64,000 nt of DNA from Lachnospiraceae bacterium (GCA_015057445.1 SVEI01000005.1:16286-80285), one strand, 5' to 3'; positions 16,983 through 26,423 are shown, counted from the first letter of the stretch. Numbers and translations: made by a program. Notes: generated by a model not told the origin, from the sequence alone.

Positions 16983-17498
16983 ATGGAAATAGAAAGAAAA
17001 TTTTTAATTAATATAGATGCTTTTGATCTATCAAAACATGATTATGTAGAAATCCAACAGGCATATATATCAACTTCACCTGTCATCAGAGTGCGAAAGA
17101 AAGCTTCTTTCTTTGCCAAAGGCAATGAAAACACTGTTCAAGAATACATCTTAACTGTAAAATCAAAGGGTATGTTAAGTCGTCAGGAATTTGAACTTGA
17201 GCTTACCAGCAATGACTACAATAACCTTCTTGCCAAAGCAGAAGGAAATGTTATTACCAAGAGACGTTACATCATTCCACTAGAGAACGGTTTAATTCTT
17301 GAGTTAGACTTTTTCAAGGATTTATTCCAGGGTCTAGTTATGGGAGAAATCGAATTTCCTGATGAAGATACAGCAAAAAAATATAACCTCCCTGATTTTA
17401 TTATAAGAGAGGTTACATTTGATAAACGTTATCACAATAGTAATATGAGCACTATGCCACAAGAAGAAATATCAGACTTGATTGTCCTTTCTCATTGA
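16983..17498 (+). CDS. CYTH-domain (triphosphate tunnel) protein
   Basis: The 171-residue protein begins with MEIERKFLI, the EIERKF signature of the CYTH/TTM superfamily. It continues with alternating basic and acidic strands (RVRKKA, YILTVKSKG, RQEFELEL, KRRYIIPL, LELDFF, MGEIEFP) that line the phosphate-binding tunnel. Enzymes of this family bind triphosphates, acting as inorganic triphosphatases or adenylate cyclases of class IV; most short bacterial ones are triphosphatases. AAGGAG precedes the start. Its last 27 bases overlap the 3' end of the convergent DUF1189 gene. Confidence 0.9.
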   Translation: MEIERKFLINIDAFDLSKHDYVEIQQAYISTSPVIRVRKKASFFAKGNENTVQEYILTVKSKGMLSRQEFELELTSNDYNNLLAKAEGNVITKRRYIIPLENGLILELDFFKDLFQGLVMGEIEFPDEDTAKKYNLPDFIIREVTFDKRYHNSNMSTMPQEEISDLIVLSH

Positions 17499-18245
17499 TA
17501 CCATAGCATTGGTCATAAAATGAATAGAGACAAATACTGTTACCATACTTACTAGCATAGGACTGATAAGCCCCATGGCTATATTAAAGTTTGTTATAAG
17601 CATACCTAAGGACATACCATAGAAGCAAATCATATATACTTGACCATAGGATAGACCTAACTCAAGTTGCTTATTCATAGAGTTGTATAATATGGATAAA
17701 ATCAATGCATAAAAGCCATACTTTAAGAAAAATAGCAGTGACATTATCAGGTAACACAAGAACAGCGACACATATATAGCAGGGATAAGCCCAACTAAAC
17801 TTTCATTTGAAAAGCCTGGATTTATCACCTGTTCTAAAGGAACTATTGAATCCATCCATATTTCCCCACCTATTACAGTGGATAATCTTAAATTTTTGCT
17901 TCCAACAGCAATGTAGGTTGCATCTAAATTAAGTTCTTTATCTGGAACAGTATAATAGGTTGAATCTAGTAAAATTATTGTCCCATCAGCCGCCATTTTA
18001 AAAGGCTCCTCTATGGTGAAATTTTCTCCATCATAGGTAATCGGTGCCATAGTCTCGGAAAAAAGTTTATCCAATCCGCCAACCCCTGCAATTATTGCTG
18101 CTGTTGGCATCACATAGGTAACCAACCCCAAAACCAAAACTACTACTGTCACAAAAAGTACAGAGCGACCAGCCCTTAGCTCTATTAATTCTTTATATTT
18201 TGATGGTTTAAACAATCCATACCAGATTTGTTCTGAAAATGTCAT
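17472..18245 (-). CDS. DUF1189-type integral membrane protein
   Basis: The 257-residue protein has one membrane segment near the N-terminus (about residues 29-53), a roughly 100-residue extracellular region, and three or four segments in the last 110 residues. The N-terminal stretch (FSEQIWYGLFKPSKYKELIEL) and the topology fit the DUF1189 family, whose function is unknown to me. It is 8 bp downstream of a kinase-like gene and a HAD gene on the same strand, forming a three-gene unit. Its 3' end overlaps the convergent CYTH gene by 27 bp, which could give antisense interaction. Confidence 0.75.
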   Translation of the reverse strand: MTFSEQIWYGLFKPSKYKELIELRAGRSVLFVTVVVLVLGLVTYVMPTAAIIAGVGGLDKLFSETMAPITYDGENFTIEEPFKMAADGTIILLDSTYYTVPDKELNLDATYIAVGSKNLRLSTVIGGEIWMDSIVPLEQVINPGFSNESLVGLIPAIYVSLFLCYLIMSLLFFLKYGFYALILSILYNSMNKQLELGLSYGQVYMICFYGMSLGMLITNFNIAMGLISPMLVSMVTVFVSIHFMTNAMVSMRKDNQV

Positions 18246-18253
18246 CTCAGTAA

Positions 18254-20047
18254 TTACTCCTTCATTATAAATCCTTCTTTAGGAATCTTTATCGTTACTA
18301 TGGTTCCCTTCTCAGGCTTAGTTTTAATCTCAACAGTTCCTTTACATCCATTTTTAATTCTCTTCTTAATGGATTTAAAGGATTGCTTTCCTGCAAATCT
18401 TTTATCTGGACCTATTCCTTTTCCATTATCCACAATCTGTATTGCAAAGCAGTCTAATCGCTCATAGCTCCTAAATACTATTCTGCTACCTGACTCCGCC
18501 TTTAATGCCCCCATCAGCACTGCATTTTCCACAAGTGGCTCAATTGTATTAAATGGAACCATAAAAGATGTTACCTTATCTTCAACAGTTATTTCAAGAT
18601 CAGGATTTTTTCTTTTCTGAATTCCCAGGAAAGCCTTAATATACTCAAGTTCCTGTGAAAATGGCACCAAATCTTTTTCATTGATAGCCATAATATTGTA
18701 TTTCATATACATTGATGTATCGTACACCAATCTACTATTTTCTCTATCTTCGTCTTTAAGAGCATTTACAGCAATATTCATTCCACTATAGATAAGAGAT
18801 GTATTAATGTTCTTAACCACATCATCTCTTTCGTGCTCTACATGGCTTATAGCCTGCTCCTTCTCCTTGTTCATCTCCTTTATAATGCTCTTTTGAGTTG
18901 CAACAACCAAAAGAATAAGGAAAATATAAACTCCCGTCTGAAGGGCAACTCCATCATAAGGCAGATAGAAATCAAAGAAGGATAGTACTCCTTCTGCCAC
19001 ACAAGCTACTGTAAGCACTAGATTAGCAAATAAATTACTATATATTGTCTTATCTGAATATGTGTCGGCTGCCAAATACATAATACCTGACAACAACACA
19101 AGGCCTATGGTAATCAGAATCTTAGTAAAGGTCTCATAGGTTGCAAAATCACATACTTTCATAAACTGGAACACAAGACCAGTCAAAAAGTTCACTGCGT
19201 ACACATACATTGCAATCTCAAATATTTTAGCAAATCTTCGTTTAACCGCAAAACATCTTTGATGCATTATATAAATAATTGGCATTAGAAGTAATATGAT
19301 TATATTTGTCATATATACTCCAAATACATTACCTATAAACAATTCAATAATAGGATTTGATGATATACACCAAAGGGCGGTTAAAAGTATAAAACCAAAT
19401 GCAAATATAGATTTTCTCTTATCTACATTTACATTCTTCATAAATATCAATGAAATACCAAGAAGAATTGTAACAATAATAAGAGTAATGGCAATAACAA
19501 AACCTACGCCATTTTCTTTAATTATGTTGGCTATAGCATCTCCCTTAGTACCATAATATATACTTCCTATATTTCCACTATATTTATCATAAGCAGAAGC
19601 AATATATATGGACACTACATCCCCAGGCTTGGCAGATCCGATATTAATAATGTTCTGACATGGAACTGCATTACTCATATATTCCTGGTTGTTGAGAACA
19701 CCATTTGAGTACACTTTCTCCTGTCCTATGGTTACAACCACATTTTGAAACTGTGTCTCAAATAAAAGCACTGATGTCTCCGAAACCTCATCTGGCACCT
19801 TATGCATGATAAGAATAACCTCTCCTGGATTTGCATCTATATTGACAGGTAAATCAATGAGCTGGTCATCTTCTCCACGATAATCCCTAAGTATCCAATT
19901 GGAATTAAAATCATTAATCTGAGCCCCAGTTATCTTATTCTCATTCATAGGTGAAAACTTGGTGGCAAATAAAACCGCAGACCCCACCGCCAATAAAATA
20001 GCTGCTATAACAAGTAAATTAAGTTGTTTTAACTTTCGTTCATTCAT
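18254..20047 (-). CDS. LytS/YesM-like sensor kinase homologue without phosphoacceptor His
   Basis: The 597-residue protein has an N-terminal membrane segment (10-28), an extracellular beta-rich region to about residue 175, a block of about seven membrane segments (180-385) as in 7TMR-DISM receptors, a short coil, and a HATPase_c domain (about 490-595). The ATP-lid glycines are present in VDNGKGIG (539-546). The LytS-type phosphorylation motif, normally QINPHFLYNTLN, is here NINTSLIYSGMN (413-424), with Ser417 in place of His. The usual LVENAIKHG box reads LVENAVLMG. It may bind ATP but should not autophosphorylate in the normal way. No response regulator is adjacent. TAATG overlap couples it to the upstream HAD gene. 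Confidence 0.75.
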   Translation of the reverse strand: MNERKLKQLNLLVIAAILLAVGSAVLFATKFSPMNENKITGAQINDFNSNWILRDYRGEDDQLIDLPVNIDANPGEVILIMHKVPDEVSETSVLLFETQFQNVVVTIGQEKVYSNGVLNNQEYMSNAVPCQNIINIGSAKPGDVVSIYIASAYDKYSGNIGSIYYGTKGDAIANIIKENGVGFVIAITLIIVTILLGISLIFMKNVNVDKRKSIFAFGFILLTALWCISSNPIIELFIGNVFGVYMTNIIILLLMPIIYIMHQRCFAVKRRFAKIFEIAMYVYAVNFLTGLVFQFMKVCDFATYETFTKILITIGLVLLSGIMYLAADTYSDKTIYSNLFANLVLTVACVAEGVLSFFDFYLPYDGVALQTGVYIFLILLVVATQKSIIKEMNKEKEQAISHVEHERDDVVKNINTSLIYSGMNIAVNALKDEDRENSRLVYDTSMYMKYNIMAINEKDLVPFSQELEYIKAFLGIQKRKNPDLEITVEDKVTSFMVPFNTIEPLVENAVLMGALKAESGSRIVFRSYERLDCFAIQIVDNGKGIGPDKRFAGKQSFKSIKKRIKNGCKGTVEIKTKPEKGTIVTIKIPKEGFIMKE

Positions 20048-20850
20048 TATATCACTCCAAAATGTTTCATAGCCTTATATATTCCATCATTTTCCACGGT
20101 ATCTGTTCTATAAGAAGCTACCTTTGCAACTTCATCAGAACACACACCCATAGCAATGCTGTTTGGTACATATTTTAACATTTCTAAGTCATTATTACTA
20201 TCACCAAATACAAAAACATTTTCTATAGGTACATTGTAGTAATCCATAAGGTACTTTATACCTGTTGCCTTAGAATATCCATGTGGAACAAGCTCCATAA
20301 ATGATTCGCTTCTTATAATACACTGAAAATCACCACTTACCTGTTTCTTAAAATCATCCAAATCAGGATTATCTGCACCGTGCCAAACCGCCAGCTTATC
20401 AAAGACAAATTCACCAGAGTGAATATCATCTATAACCTTCACTCCCATGCTTATAAAATAATCTAGAATTTTCCTATGTTCACCACCTGATATAGTACCA
20501 TCAAATGCCACATGATTTTTGTGTTCAAATATGCCTTTGTAACCATATTTTCTGCAGAGTTCAGCTAATTTTACAGACTTTTCTTTGCTATACGGAACAT
20601 ATAATATTTCCTTGCCATCTGCATATATATTAGTTCCACAGCCACATACAAAGCCGTCAAAACCAGGCTTACGAATATAATCATCCACTGTTACATATAC
20701 TCTACCGGTGTTAATAAAGCACTTATGTCCTTGTTCTCTGGCTTTAGCAATAGCCGCCTTAGTACTTTCTGGATAATATTTTCTATCATCGTCAGTTATG
20801 AGAGTTCCGTCAATGTCAAAGAACAAAAGCTTCATTTTTTGATTATTCAT
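20047..20850 (-). CDS. Cof-type HAD-superfamily hydrolase
   Basis: The 267-residue protein carries the HAD motifs FFDIDGTLI (residues 10-18), the INTGR second motif, and FGDSNNDLEML near the C-terminus. A type IIB cap lies in the middle. Enzymes of this Cof group remove phosphate from sugar phosphates, nucleotides or cofactors such as FMN and pyridoxal phosphate. A position just after the rib operon makes FMN or riboflavin-pathway intermediates conceivable targets, but that is only context. The ATG at 20850 is seven bases after GGAG. Confidence 0.9.
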   Translation of the reverse strand: MNNQKMKLLFFDIDGTLITDDDRKYYPESTKAAIAKAREQGHKCFINTGRVYVTVDDYIRKPGFDGFVCGCGTNIYADGKEILYVPYSKEKSVKLAELCRKYGYKGIFEHKNHVAFDGTISGGEHRKILDYFISMGVKVIDDIHSGEFVFDKLAVWHGADNPDLDDFKKQVSGDFQCIIRSESFMELVPHGYSKATGIKYLMDYYNVPIENVFVFGDSNNDLEMLKYVPNSIAMGVCSDEVAKVASYRTDTVENDGIYKAMKHFGVI

Positions 20851-20938
20851 ATATACTCCTATAGCATAGATTTTGCAATGTGAATTTTCAGCTATACTGA
20901 AACAAAATCCAACATATACGCTAGATTATCAAGCGTAA

Positions 20939-21400
20939 TTACATCTGCTTCATAAGGTTAATCATCTCGATAGCGCCAAGAGCACAGTCATAACCCTTAT
21001 TACCAGCCTTTGTACCTGCTCTCTCAATAGCCTGCTCAATATTTTCAGTAGTAACAATGCCGAACATTACAGGAATCTCTGTCTCCATAGAAACAGCAGC
21101 AATTCCCTTTGAAACCTCGTTACATACATAATCGTAGTGGCTTGTAGCACCTCTAATAACTGTACCGAGACAGATAACTGCATCATACTTTCCTGACTTT
21201 GCCATCTTCTTAGCTGCAAGTGGAATTTCAAATGCACCTGGTACCCAAGCAAGAGTAATATCATCCTCGCTCACATTATGTCTTGTAAGACCATCCACAG
21301 CACCACCGATAAGCTTTGAAACGATGAACTCGTTAAATCTCGCTGCTACTATACCAATCTTTGCTCCTTCTACTACCATCTTTCCTTCTAATGTTTTCAT
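20939..21400 (-). CDS. ribH: 6,7-dimethyl-8-ribityllumazine synthase
   Basis: RibH condenses 5-amino-6-ribitylaminouracil with 3,4-dihydroxy-2-butanone 4-phosphate to form the riboflavin precursor, usually in a 60-subunit shell. The 153-residue length is normal. Signatures are [33 protein letters not shown] with the catalytic His, and PVMFGIVTT. It is the last gene of the ribD-ribE-ribBA-ribH operon, 24 bp after ribBA, with AGGAGG before the start. Confidence 0.97.
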   Translation of the reverse strand: MKTLEGKMVVEGAKIGIVAARFNEFIVSKLIGGAVDGLTRHNVSEDDITLAWVPGAFEIPLAAKKMAKSGKYDAVICLGTVIRGATSHYDYVCNEVSKGIAAVSMETEIPVMFGIVTTENIEQAIERAGTKAGNKGYDCALGAIEMINLMKQM

Positions 21401-21424
21401 AATTTTTTCCTCCTAATATATTAT

Positions 21425-22642
21425 TTAATCTTCTATGTTGTTAAGGATATGTCCCATCTTTTCTTTCTTAGTTTTAAGATAGAATATGTCGTGTACTCCC
21501 GGTTCCATTTCGATTGGAACTCTCTCTACGATTTCCAAGTTATATCCTTTAAGACCATATACCTTAAGTGGGTTATTAGTCATAAGGCGAAGTTGCTTAA
21601 TTCCAAGGTCTACAAGAATTTGTGTTCCTATTGTATAGTCTCTTGCGTCCTCAGGGAAGCCAAGCTCTAGATTTGCCTCTACTGTATCTCTACCATTATC
21701 CTGAAGCTGGTAGGCTCTAATCTTATTGATAAGACCTATACCACGGCCCTCTTGTCTCATATAAAGAAGCACACCGCGTCCCTCTTTAGCTATCATCTTC
21801 ATAGCAGCATCATACTGCTGACCACAGTCACAGCGAGCTGAGCCTAAGGCATCTCCTGTAAGACATTCGGAATGTACTCTACAAAGTACAGGTGCACCAT
21901 CTGTTATATCTCCCTTAACAAGAGCTACATGATGCTCTCCATTAAGCTTATTGATATATCCATGTATTGTGAACTCTCCATATCTAGTTGGCATTTTAGC
22001 CTTAGCAACACACTCTACAAAAACTTCGTGTTCCTTACGATATTGTACTAACTTTTCTATGGTTGAAATTTTAAGATTGTGTTTCTTTGCAAACTCTACT
22101 AGATCATCTAAACGAGCCATATTTCCATCGTCTCTCATAATCTCGCAACAAAGTCCTACAGGCTTAAGTCCAGCTAGCTTTACAAGATCTACTGTTGCCT
22201 CTGTATGTCCCTGTCTCTCAATTACTCCACCTGGTTTTGCTTCTAACGGAAACATATGACCTGGTCGTCTAAAATCAGATGGCTTTGCGTCATCCTCCAC
22301 AAACTTTCTGGCGGTAATACCTCTCTCGTAAGCAGAGATTCCTGTAGTCGTATCCACATGATCCACAGACACAGAAAATGCTGTACAATGATTATCAGTA
22401 TTAGTTATGCACATCTGTGGAAGATTAAGTCTATCTGTGTATTCTGGAGCCATAGGCATACAGATAAGTCCCTTTGCGTAGCTTGCCATAAAGTTTACAT
22501 TTTCTGTTGTGGCAAACTCTGCGGCACATATTACATCGCCCTCGTTTTCTCTGTCCTCATCATCAAGAATTACAACTATCTTTCCCTGTCTTAAATCCTC
22601 AAGGATTTCTTCAATTGAGTTAAATTCTACTTTATTACTCAT
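21425..22642 (-). CDS. ribBA: Bifunctional DHBP synthase / GTP cyclohydrolase II
   Basis: The two-domain protein provides both branches of riboflavin synthesis. The N-terminal half (about 1-203) is 3,4-dihydroxy-2-butanone 4-phosphate synthase, with [10 protein letters not shown] and GHTEATVDL. The C-terminal half is GTP cyclohydrolase II, with the zinc cysteines in the segment [17 protein letters not shown] and the RQEGRGIGL motif. The length of 405 residues is normal. It lies between ribE and ribH, with AGGAGG at its start. Confidence 0.97.
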   Translation of the reverse strand: MSNKVEFNSIEEILEDLRQGKIVVILDDEDRENEGDVICAAEFATTENVNFMASYAKGLICMPMAPEYTDRLNLPQMCITNTDNHCTAFSVSVDHVDTTTGISAYERGITARKFVEDDAKPSDFRRPGHMFPLEAKPGGVIERQGHTEATVDLVKLAGLKPVGLCCEIMRDDGNMARLDDLVEFAKKHNLKISTIEKLVQYRKEHEVFVECVAKAKMPTRYGEFTIHGYINKLNGEHHVALVKGDITDGAPVLCRVHSECLTGDALGSARCDCGQQYDAAMKMIAKEGRGVLLYMRQEGRGIGLINKIRAYQLQDNGRDTVEANLELGFPEDARDYTIGTQILVDLGIKQLRLMTNNPLKVYGLKGYNLEIVERVPIEMEPGVHDIFYLKTKKEKMGHILNNIED

Positions 22643-22683
22643 CTAGTATTATTCCTCCTGTTAGTATTATATCTAATTTTAGT

Positions 22684-23400
22684 TTACATAAATCCATTTT
22701 TCATAAGAAAATCCGCATCAATGTTTGATTTACCTGCCTGGCCATGTCTGGCATTTCTAGTATGACTCAAACTAGTTTCATTTGTATCCACCACAGCAGC
22801 TGATGCACTTCCATTTAGCCCAAGTAGTTTTTCCACATACTTTCCTATAACATCATTCTCCAGGTTAACTGTGTCTCCTGGCTTCTTCATTAGCAAAGTG
22901 GTCTCTCCTGCTGTATGTGGGATTATGGACACCTTAAAGCAAGTATCATCCACATAAGCCACAGTAAGACTGATGCCGTCTATAGCTATGGAGCCCTTCT
23001 CTATAATATACTTCAATATACTTGCCGGTGAATCTATAGTTACCCAAACTGCATTATCTTCTCTCACAAAACTTCTTATGGTTCCACAGCCATCTATATG
23101 ACCTGATACAATGTGCCCTCCGAAGCGACCATTTGCAGCCATAGCTCTCTCTAGATTAACCTTACTGCCTGTACTAAGCTCCCCCAGTGATGATCTTCTC
23201 ATAGTTTCAGCCATTACATCTGCAGTAAATGTATTACCACTAATGGTAGTTGCAGTTAGACACACTCCATTCACTGCTATACTATCACCTATATTTGAAT
23301 CCTTTGTGACCACCGAACCTTGTATTGTGAGAGTTGCAGATTTTGCACCTCTTTTTATGCTTTTTATCTCACCGATTTCTTCAATAATTCCGGTAAACAT
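22684..23400 (-). CDS. ribE: Riboflavin synthase alpha chain
   Basis: This enzyme dismutates two lumazine molecules into riboflavin and the pyrimidine precursor. The MFTGIIEEIGEI start is diagnostic, and two lumazine-binding repeats follow (about 1-95 and 96-200), with GDSIAVNGVCLT and GSIAIDGISLTV. The family is about 210 residues long. Here about 30 extra polar residues (VVDTNETSLSHTRNARHGQ and on) form a C-terminal tail I do not recognise. It is the second gene of the rib operon, 131 bp after ribD. Confidence 0.95.
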   Translation of the reverse strand: MFTGIIEEIGEIKSIKRGAKSATLTIQGSVVTKDSNIGDSIAVNGVCLTATTISGNTFTADVMAETMRRSSLGELSTGSKVNLERAMAANGRFGGHIVSGHIDGCGTIRSFVREDNAVWVTIDSPASILKYIIEKGSIAIDGISLTVAYVDDTCFKVSIIPHTAGETTLLMKKPGDTVNLENDVIGKYVEKLLGLNGSASAAVVDTNETSLSHTRNARHGQAGKSNIDADFLMKNGFM

Positions 23401-23531
23401 ATTTGTTTCCTTTCTAATAACATATCCGTTCTCATATTATGCTGTTTGTATTTTCTAATCCTATATCACTCTTTGAATAATAGTAGAATACTGCATATAT
23501 AAGATTATATTTTAAATCATTTCTCTTAGAA

Positions 23532-24944
23532 TCACTTTTCCTCTAACTGATCCATAAGTTCTTGAATATACAACATTCCACATTGCTCTCTTAGGGATAT
23601 TTTAAGTCTTACCAATTTATCCAGCTTTGTGAAAATATATTTTTGGTCTCCTGTGGCTACCACTGATATTTCATCATCTTCATTGGTTCCACCTATGTGC
23701 CACTGTCCATCAGCCTCATAGCAAAATGTTGTAAATGGAGCGCCTGTATTTTCGCCAACCACCACATTTATCTTACTAAGAACATCATCATCCCAGTTTT
23801 TGTAAAACTCTTCTTTATCAAATATTGTCTCTGAAAGTCTTATCCTATTTTTGCTAAGATATTTTACTAGGATATCATCAAAGATTTTCTCAACTGACTT
23901 TAGGTCAAATAGTTTAGCTAGATTCGGAGTGTCTACACCTTCACCTTCCACAGGAGTAAGAGCATCCTTTCCTCCTAGTATTTTAGGAGCAACATACATA
24001 TGAACCTCACTAACTATATCTTGCATTAGGGCACTATAATTCAGAGTTCCTCCACCTTCTAGAAGTATGCTATCTATTTTTCTCTTACCAAGCTCTATCA
24101 TTAGTTCCTTAAGATTTAACACGCCATCAATTAATCCAACCTGTATAACTGTGATACCTGCTTGCTCAAGAGTCTTTATCTTGTCAGGGTTATCATTCTG
24201 CTGCTTATTAGCAGTGGCTACAATTGTAGGCACATCTCCCGCTGTTTTTACAATGTTTGTGTCCATAGAAATTCGAAGATGGGTATCGCATATTATTCTT
24301 ATAGGATTTCTTCCACCCTCTATACGGCATGTAAGCTGTGGATTGTCCGCAAGTACAGTTCCTATACCAACCATTATACCCACATATTCATTGCGACTTT
24401 CCTGAACCTTCTGACGAGATACCTCATTGGTTATCCATTTGCTCTCACCAGTATAAGCAGCTATCTTTCCATCCATGGTCATGGCATACTTCATTACCAC
24501 ATAAGGAGTTTTAGTTGTAATATAGTGAAAAAATGGTCTGTTAATATCATCGCACTCGTCCTTTAACACATGGGTTGTAACCTTTATTCCATGGCTTCTA
24601 AGGTATTCATAGCCCTTTCCACTTACCACTTCATTTGGATCATCTGAACCAACATACACATGCTTTATTCCATGCTCCACAATAGCCTCCACACAAGGTG
24701 GTTGCTTTCCCGTATGGCAGCATGGTTCTAAAGTCACATACATATCTGCACCACTAGCATCTTCAGTAAGATTTGCAAATGCATGTCTCTCTGCATGAAG
24801 CTCACCATATCTGGCGTGGTAGCCTTCACCGATAACTCTATCATCCTTCACTATTACTGCTCCCACCAAAGGATTAGGATTTACGGCGCCTATTCCCTTT
24901 TTGGCAAGCTCTATGGCTCTACGCATATATCTTTCCTGGTACAT
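23532..24944 (-). CDS. ribD: Riboflavin deaminase/reductase RibD with a C-terminal extension
   Basis: RibD deaminates and then reduces the pyrimidine product of GTP cyclohydrolase II. The N-terminal deaminase domain has HAER and PCCHTGKQPPC zinc motifs. The reductase domain (about 147-365) has MTMDGKIA, ITNEVSRQKVQ, GIGTVLADNPQLT and LLEGGGTLN. Typical RibD ends near residue 365. This one continues for about 100 residues (RIRLSETIFDKEEF to the end) into a compact mixed domain with ending KISLREQCGMLYIQELMDQL that I do not recognise. It is the first gene of the operon, directly controlled by the FMN riboswitch. AAAGGAG precedes the start. Confidence 0.94.
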   Translation of the reverse strand: MYQERYMRRAIELAKKGIGAVNPNPLVGAVIVKDDRVIGEGYHARYGELHAERHAFANLTEDASGADMYVTLEPCCHTGKQPPCVEAIVEHGIKHVYVGSDDPNEVVSGKGYEYLRSHGIKVTTHVLKDECDDINRPFFHYITTKTPYVVMKYAMTMDGKIAAYTGESKWITNEVSRQKVQESRNEYVGIMVGIGTVLADNPQLTCRIEGGRNPIRIICDTHLRISMDTNIVKTAGDVPTIVATANKQQNDNPDKIKTLEQAGITVIQVGLIDGVLNLKELMIELGKRKIDSILLEGGGTLNYSALMQDIVSEVHMYVAPKILGGKDALTPVEGEGVDTPNLAKLFDLKSVEKIFDDILVKYLSKNRIRLSETIFDKEEFYKNWDDDVLSKINVVVGENTGAPFTTFCYEADGQWHIGGTNEDDEISVVATGDQKYIFTKLDKLVRLKISLREQCGMLYIQELMDQLEEK

Positions 24945-24974
24945 AGTATTCTCCTTTCAGCTAATTCTCCGGAC

Positions 24975-25050
24975 GCCCAAAGGGAAGCCACCAAAGGGTT
25001 ACGGCGACTGTAAGAGGTCACCTTCACCCCTTGTGGCATTCCCCTTGGGC
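24975..25050. repeat. Long imperfect hairpin between rib leader terminator and ribD
   Basis: Two 34-nt arms (24975-25008 and 25017-25050) are reverse complements at 25 of 34 positions around an 8-nt loop; several of the mismatches would be G-U pairs in RNA. The GC content is well above that of the neighbourhood. The shape is that of a small MITE or REP-like hairpin element placed in the leader, 30 bp before the ribD start. No second copy is seen in the window. Confidence 0.75.
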
Positions 25051-25061
25051 TGATTATTCAT

Positions 25062-25097
25062 ATAAAAATCCACCCTGATAGTTCTTCAGGGTGGATT
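25062..25097 (-). terminator. Regulatory terminator of the FMN riboswitch
   Basis: AATCCACCCTGA and TCAGGGTGGATT form a perfect 12-bp stem followed by a T-run on the minus strand. It lies about 90 bp after the FMN aptamer and before the rib genes, as expected for FMN-induced transcription attenuation. Confidence 0.88.
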
Positions 25098-25183
25098 GTA
25101 TCTCATACATATAGTTGCTCATACATAATTCCAGTTCACGCTAATGATACTTTCTCAAAATGTATGTTATGCATCTTTTTCTC

Positions 25184-25305
25184 ACTTCTTCCATCCAGAC
25201 TATACTGTCGGCACCAGAGTCGCACTGGTTCATGCCTTACGGCTCGCGGGCTTATGCACTAAAGCAAACACCGCCGGTAGGGACTTTCACCCTGCCCTGA
25301 AGTTA
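25184..25305 (-). promoter_or_regulatory. FMN riboswitch (RFN element)
   Basis: On the minus strand the conserved blocks occur in order: AACTTCAGGGCAGGGTGAAA, the GTCCCTACCGGCGGT block, AGCCCGCGAGCC, and GACTCTGGTGCCGACAGT followed by ATAGTCTGGATGGAAGAAG. These are the hallmarks of the RFN aptamer. Binding of FMN should favour the downstream terminator and stop expression of ribD-ribE-ribBA-ribH. Confidence 0.97.
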
Positions 25306-25325
25306 TATTTATTTTTCCGTATGTC

Positions 25326-25354
25326 ATTATAACTTATTGTAGTGGATTATACAA
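25326..25354 (-). promoter_or_regulatory. Promoter of the riboflavin operon
   Basis: On the minus strand TTGTAT (25349-25354) and TATAAT (25326-25331) are 17 bp apart. Transcription would start near 25320, just before the FMN aptamer. Confidence 0.7.
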
Positions 25355-25400
25355 CTATATTTTTTGTAGCTCTTACTGGGGATACATTTTTTTACTGTCC

Positions 25401-26423
25401 CTAGAAATTCTCCGCAGTTATTACAACCTTACCATCCTCCACAGTAATCTTAACCTTATTGGTATCAATTCCTGCAGCTTCAAGCATATCCTGGTTAAGC
25501 TGCACTCGACCAGCCTTATCAAGGACAGAGAACTCCTCGTGAGCATCCTCTCCAAGCTCCATGCTCTCCATACTATCAATTTTTTCTCTGTACTGAGCCT
25601 TCATAATCTTCTCTGTACTAATCTTACCATCGGATATCATAACAACTCTATCCACCTTATTAGCAAGCTTCATATCATGAGTAACTATGATAATGGTAAG
25701 TCCTAGCTCTCGATTTAGTTCTCGGAACAAATCCTGAATCATATTTGATGTCTTGGTATCTACTGCACCAGTAGGTTCATCTGCAAGTAAGATTTCTGGT
25801 TCATTGGCCAATGCAACGGCTATGGCTATACGTTGCTGCTCACCACCGGACATCTGATGAGGGTAGGAATCCTTCTTGTGACTCATACCAACCATCTCTA
25901 TAAGCTTTAGGGCCTTCTCACGTTTTTCTTTACCTTTTATTCCAGTAAAGTTCATAGCAAATTCTATATTCTCTAGAGAAGTCAAATACCCTAGCAGATT
26001 TCTACCGCTTTTCTGCCATACGAATCCCACAGTTTTCTTGCGGTAAGCAACCATCTCTTTATCTGTCATCTCGGATAAGTTTTTACCTCCTACTGTAATC
26101 TTTCCAGCTGAAGGCTTTTCAAGACCACCAATTATATTCATAAGGGTACTTTTTCCACTACCACTTTTACCGATAACCGAAAGTAGCTCTCCTCTTTTTA
26201 TCTCCATATCAAGACCTTGCAAGGCCATAACCTCTATGTCCTCTGTCTTAAATATCTTAACCAAGCTATCGCAGGAAATGAGTACGTCATCATTAGAAGT
26301 CTGATTAACTACAGGTTCACCATATCCAGTCATGGCATCTGACTCAACCTGACTTATTATATCTATTGTCTCTTTATCAATTAGACTATCCACATTAGTT
26401 CTCATATCTTCCAACAATCTCAC
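25401..26423 (-). CDS. ABC transporter ATPase with AbrB-like C-terminal tail
   Basis: The 340-residue protein is a LolD/MacB-type ATPase. It has Walker A GKSGSGKST, Q-loop FVWQKSGRN, signature SGGEQQR, Walker B ILLADEPTGAVD and the H-loop histidine in IVTHD. Unusual parts are an N-terminal extension of about 45 residues before the fold and a C-terminal addition of about 50 residues. The end (SVLDKAGRVQLNQDMLEAAGI, then VKITVEDGKVVI) looks like a SpoVT-AbrB-type beta domain. The start at 26423 has AGAGGA six bases upstream and overlaps the previous ATPase gene by 29 bp; an ATG at 26405 is possible. It is the last gene of the seven-gene MacB-like block. Confidence 0.88.
   Translation of the reverse strand: MRLLEDMRTNVDSLIDKETIDIISQVESDAMTGYGEPVVNQTSNDDVLISCDSLVKIFKTEDIEVMALQGLDMEIKRGELLSVIGKSGSGKSTLMNIIGGLEKPSAGKITVGGKNLSEMTDKEMVAYRKKTVGFVWQKSGRNLLGYLTSLENIEFAMNFTGIKGKEKREKALKLIEMVGMSHKKDSYPHQMSGGEQQRIAIAVALANEPEILLADEPTGAVDTKTSNMIQDLFRELNRELGLTIIIVTHDMKLANKVDRVVMISDGKISTEKIMKAQYREKIDSMESMELGEDAHEEFSVLDKAGRVQLNQDMLEAAGIDTNKVKITVEDGKVVITAENF

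Noticed and set aside
25144..25332. A rightward 62-residue frame
   Set aside because: It is the antisense of the FMN riboswitch aptamer.
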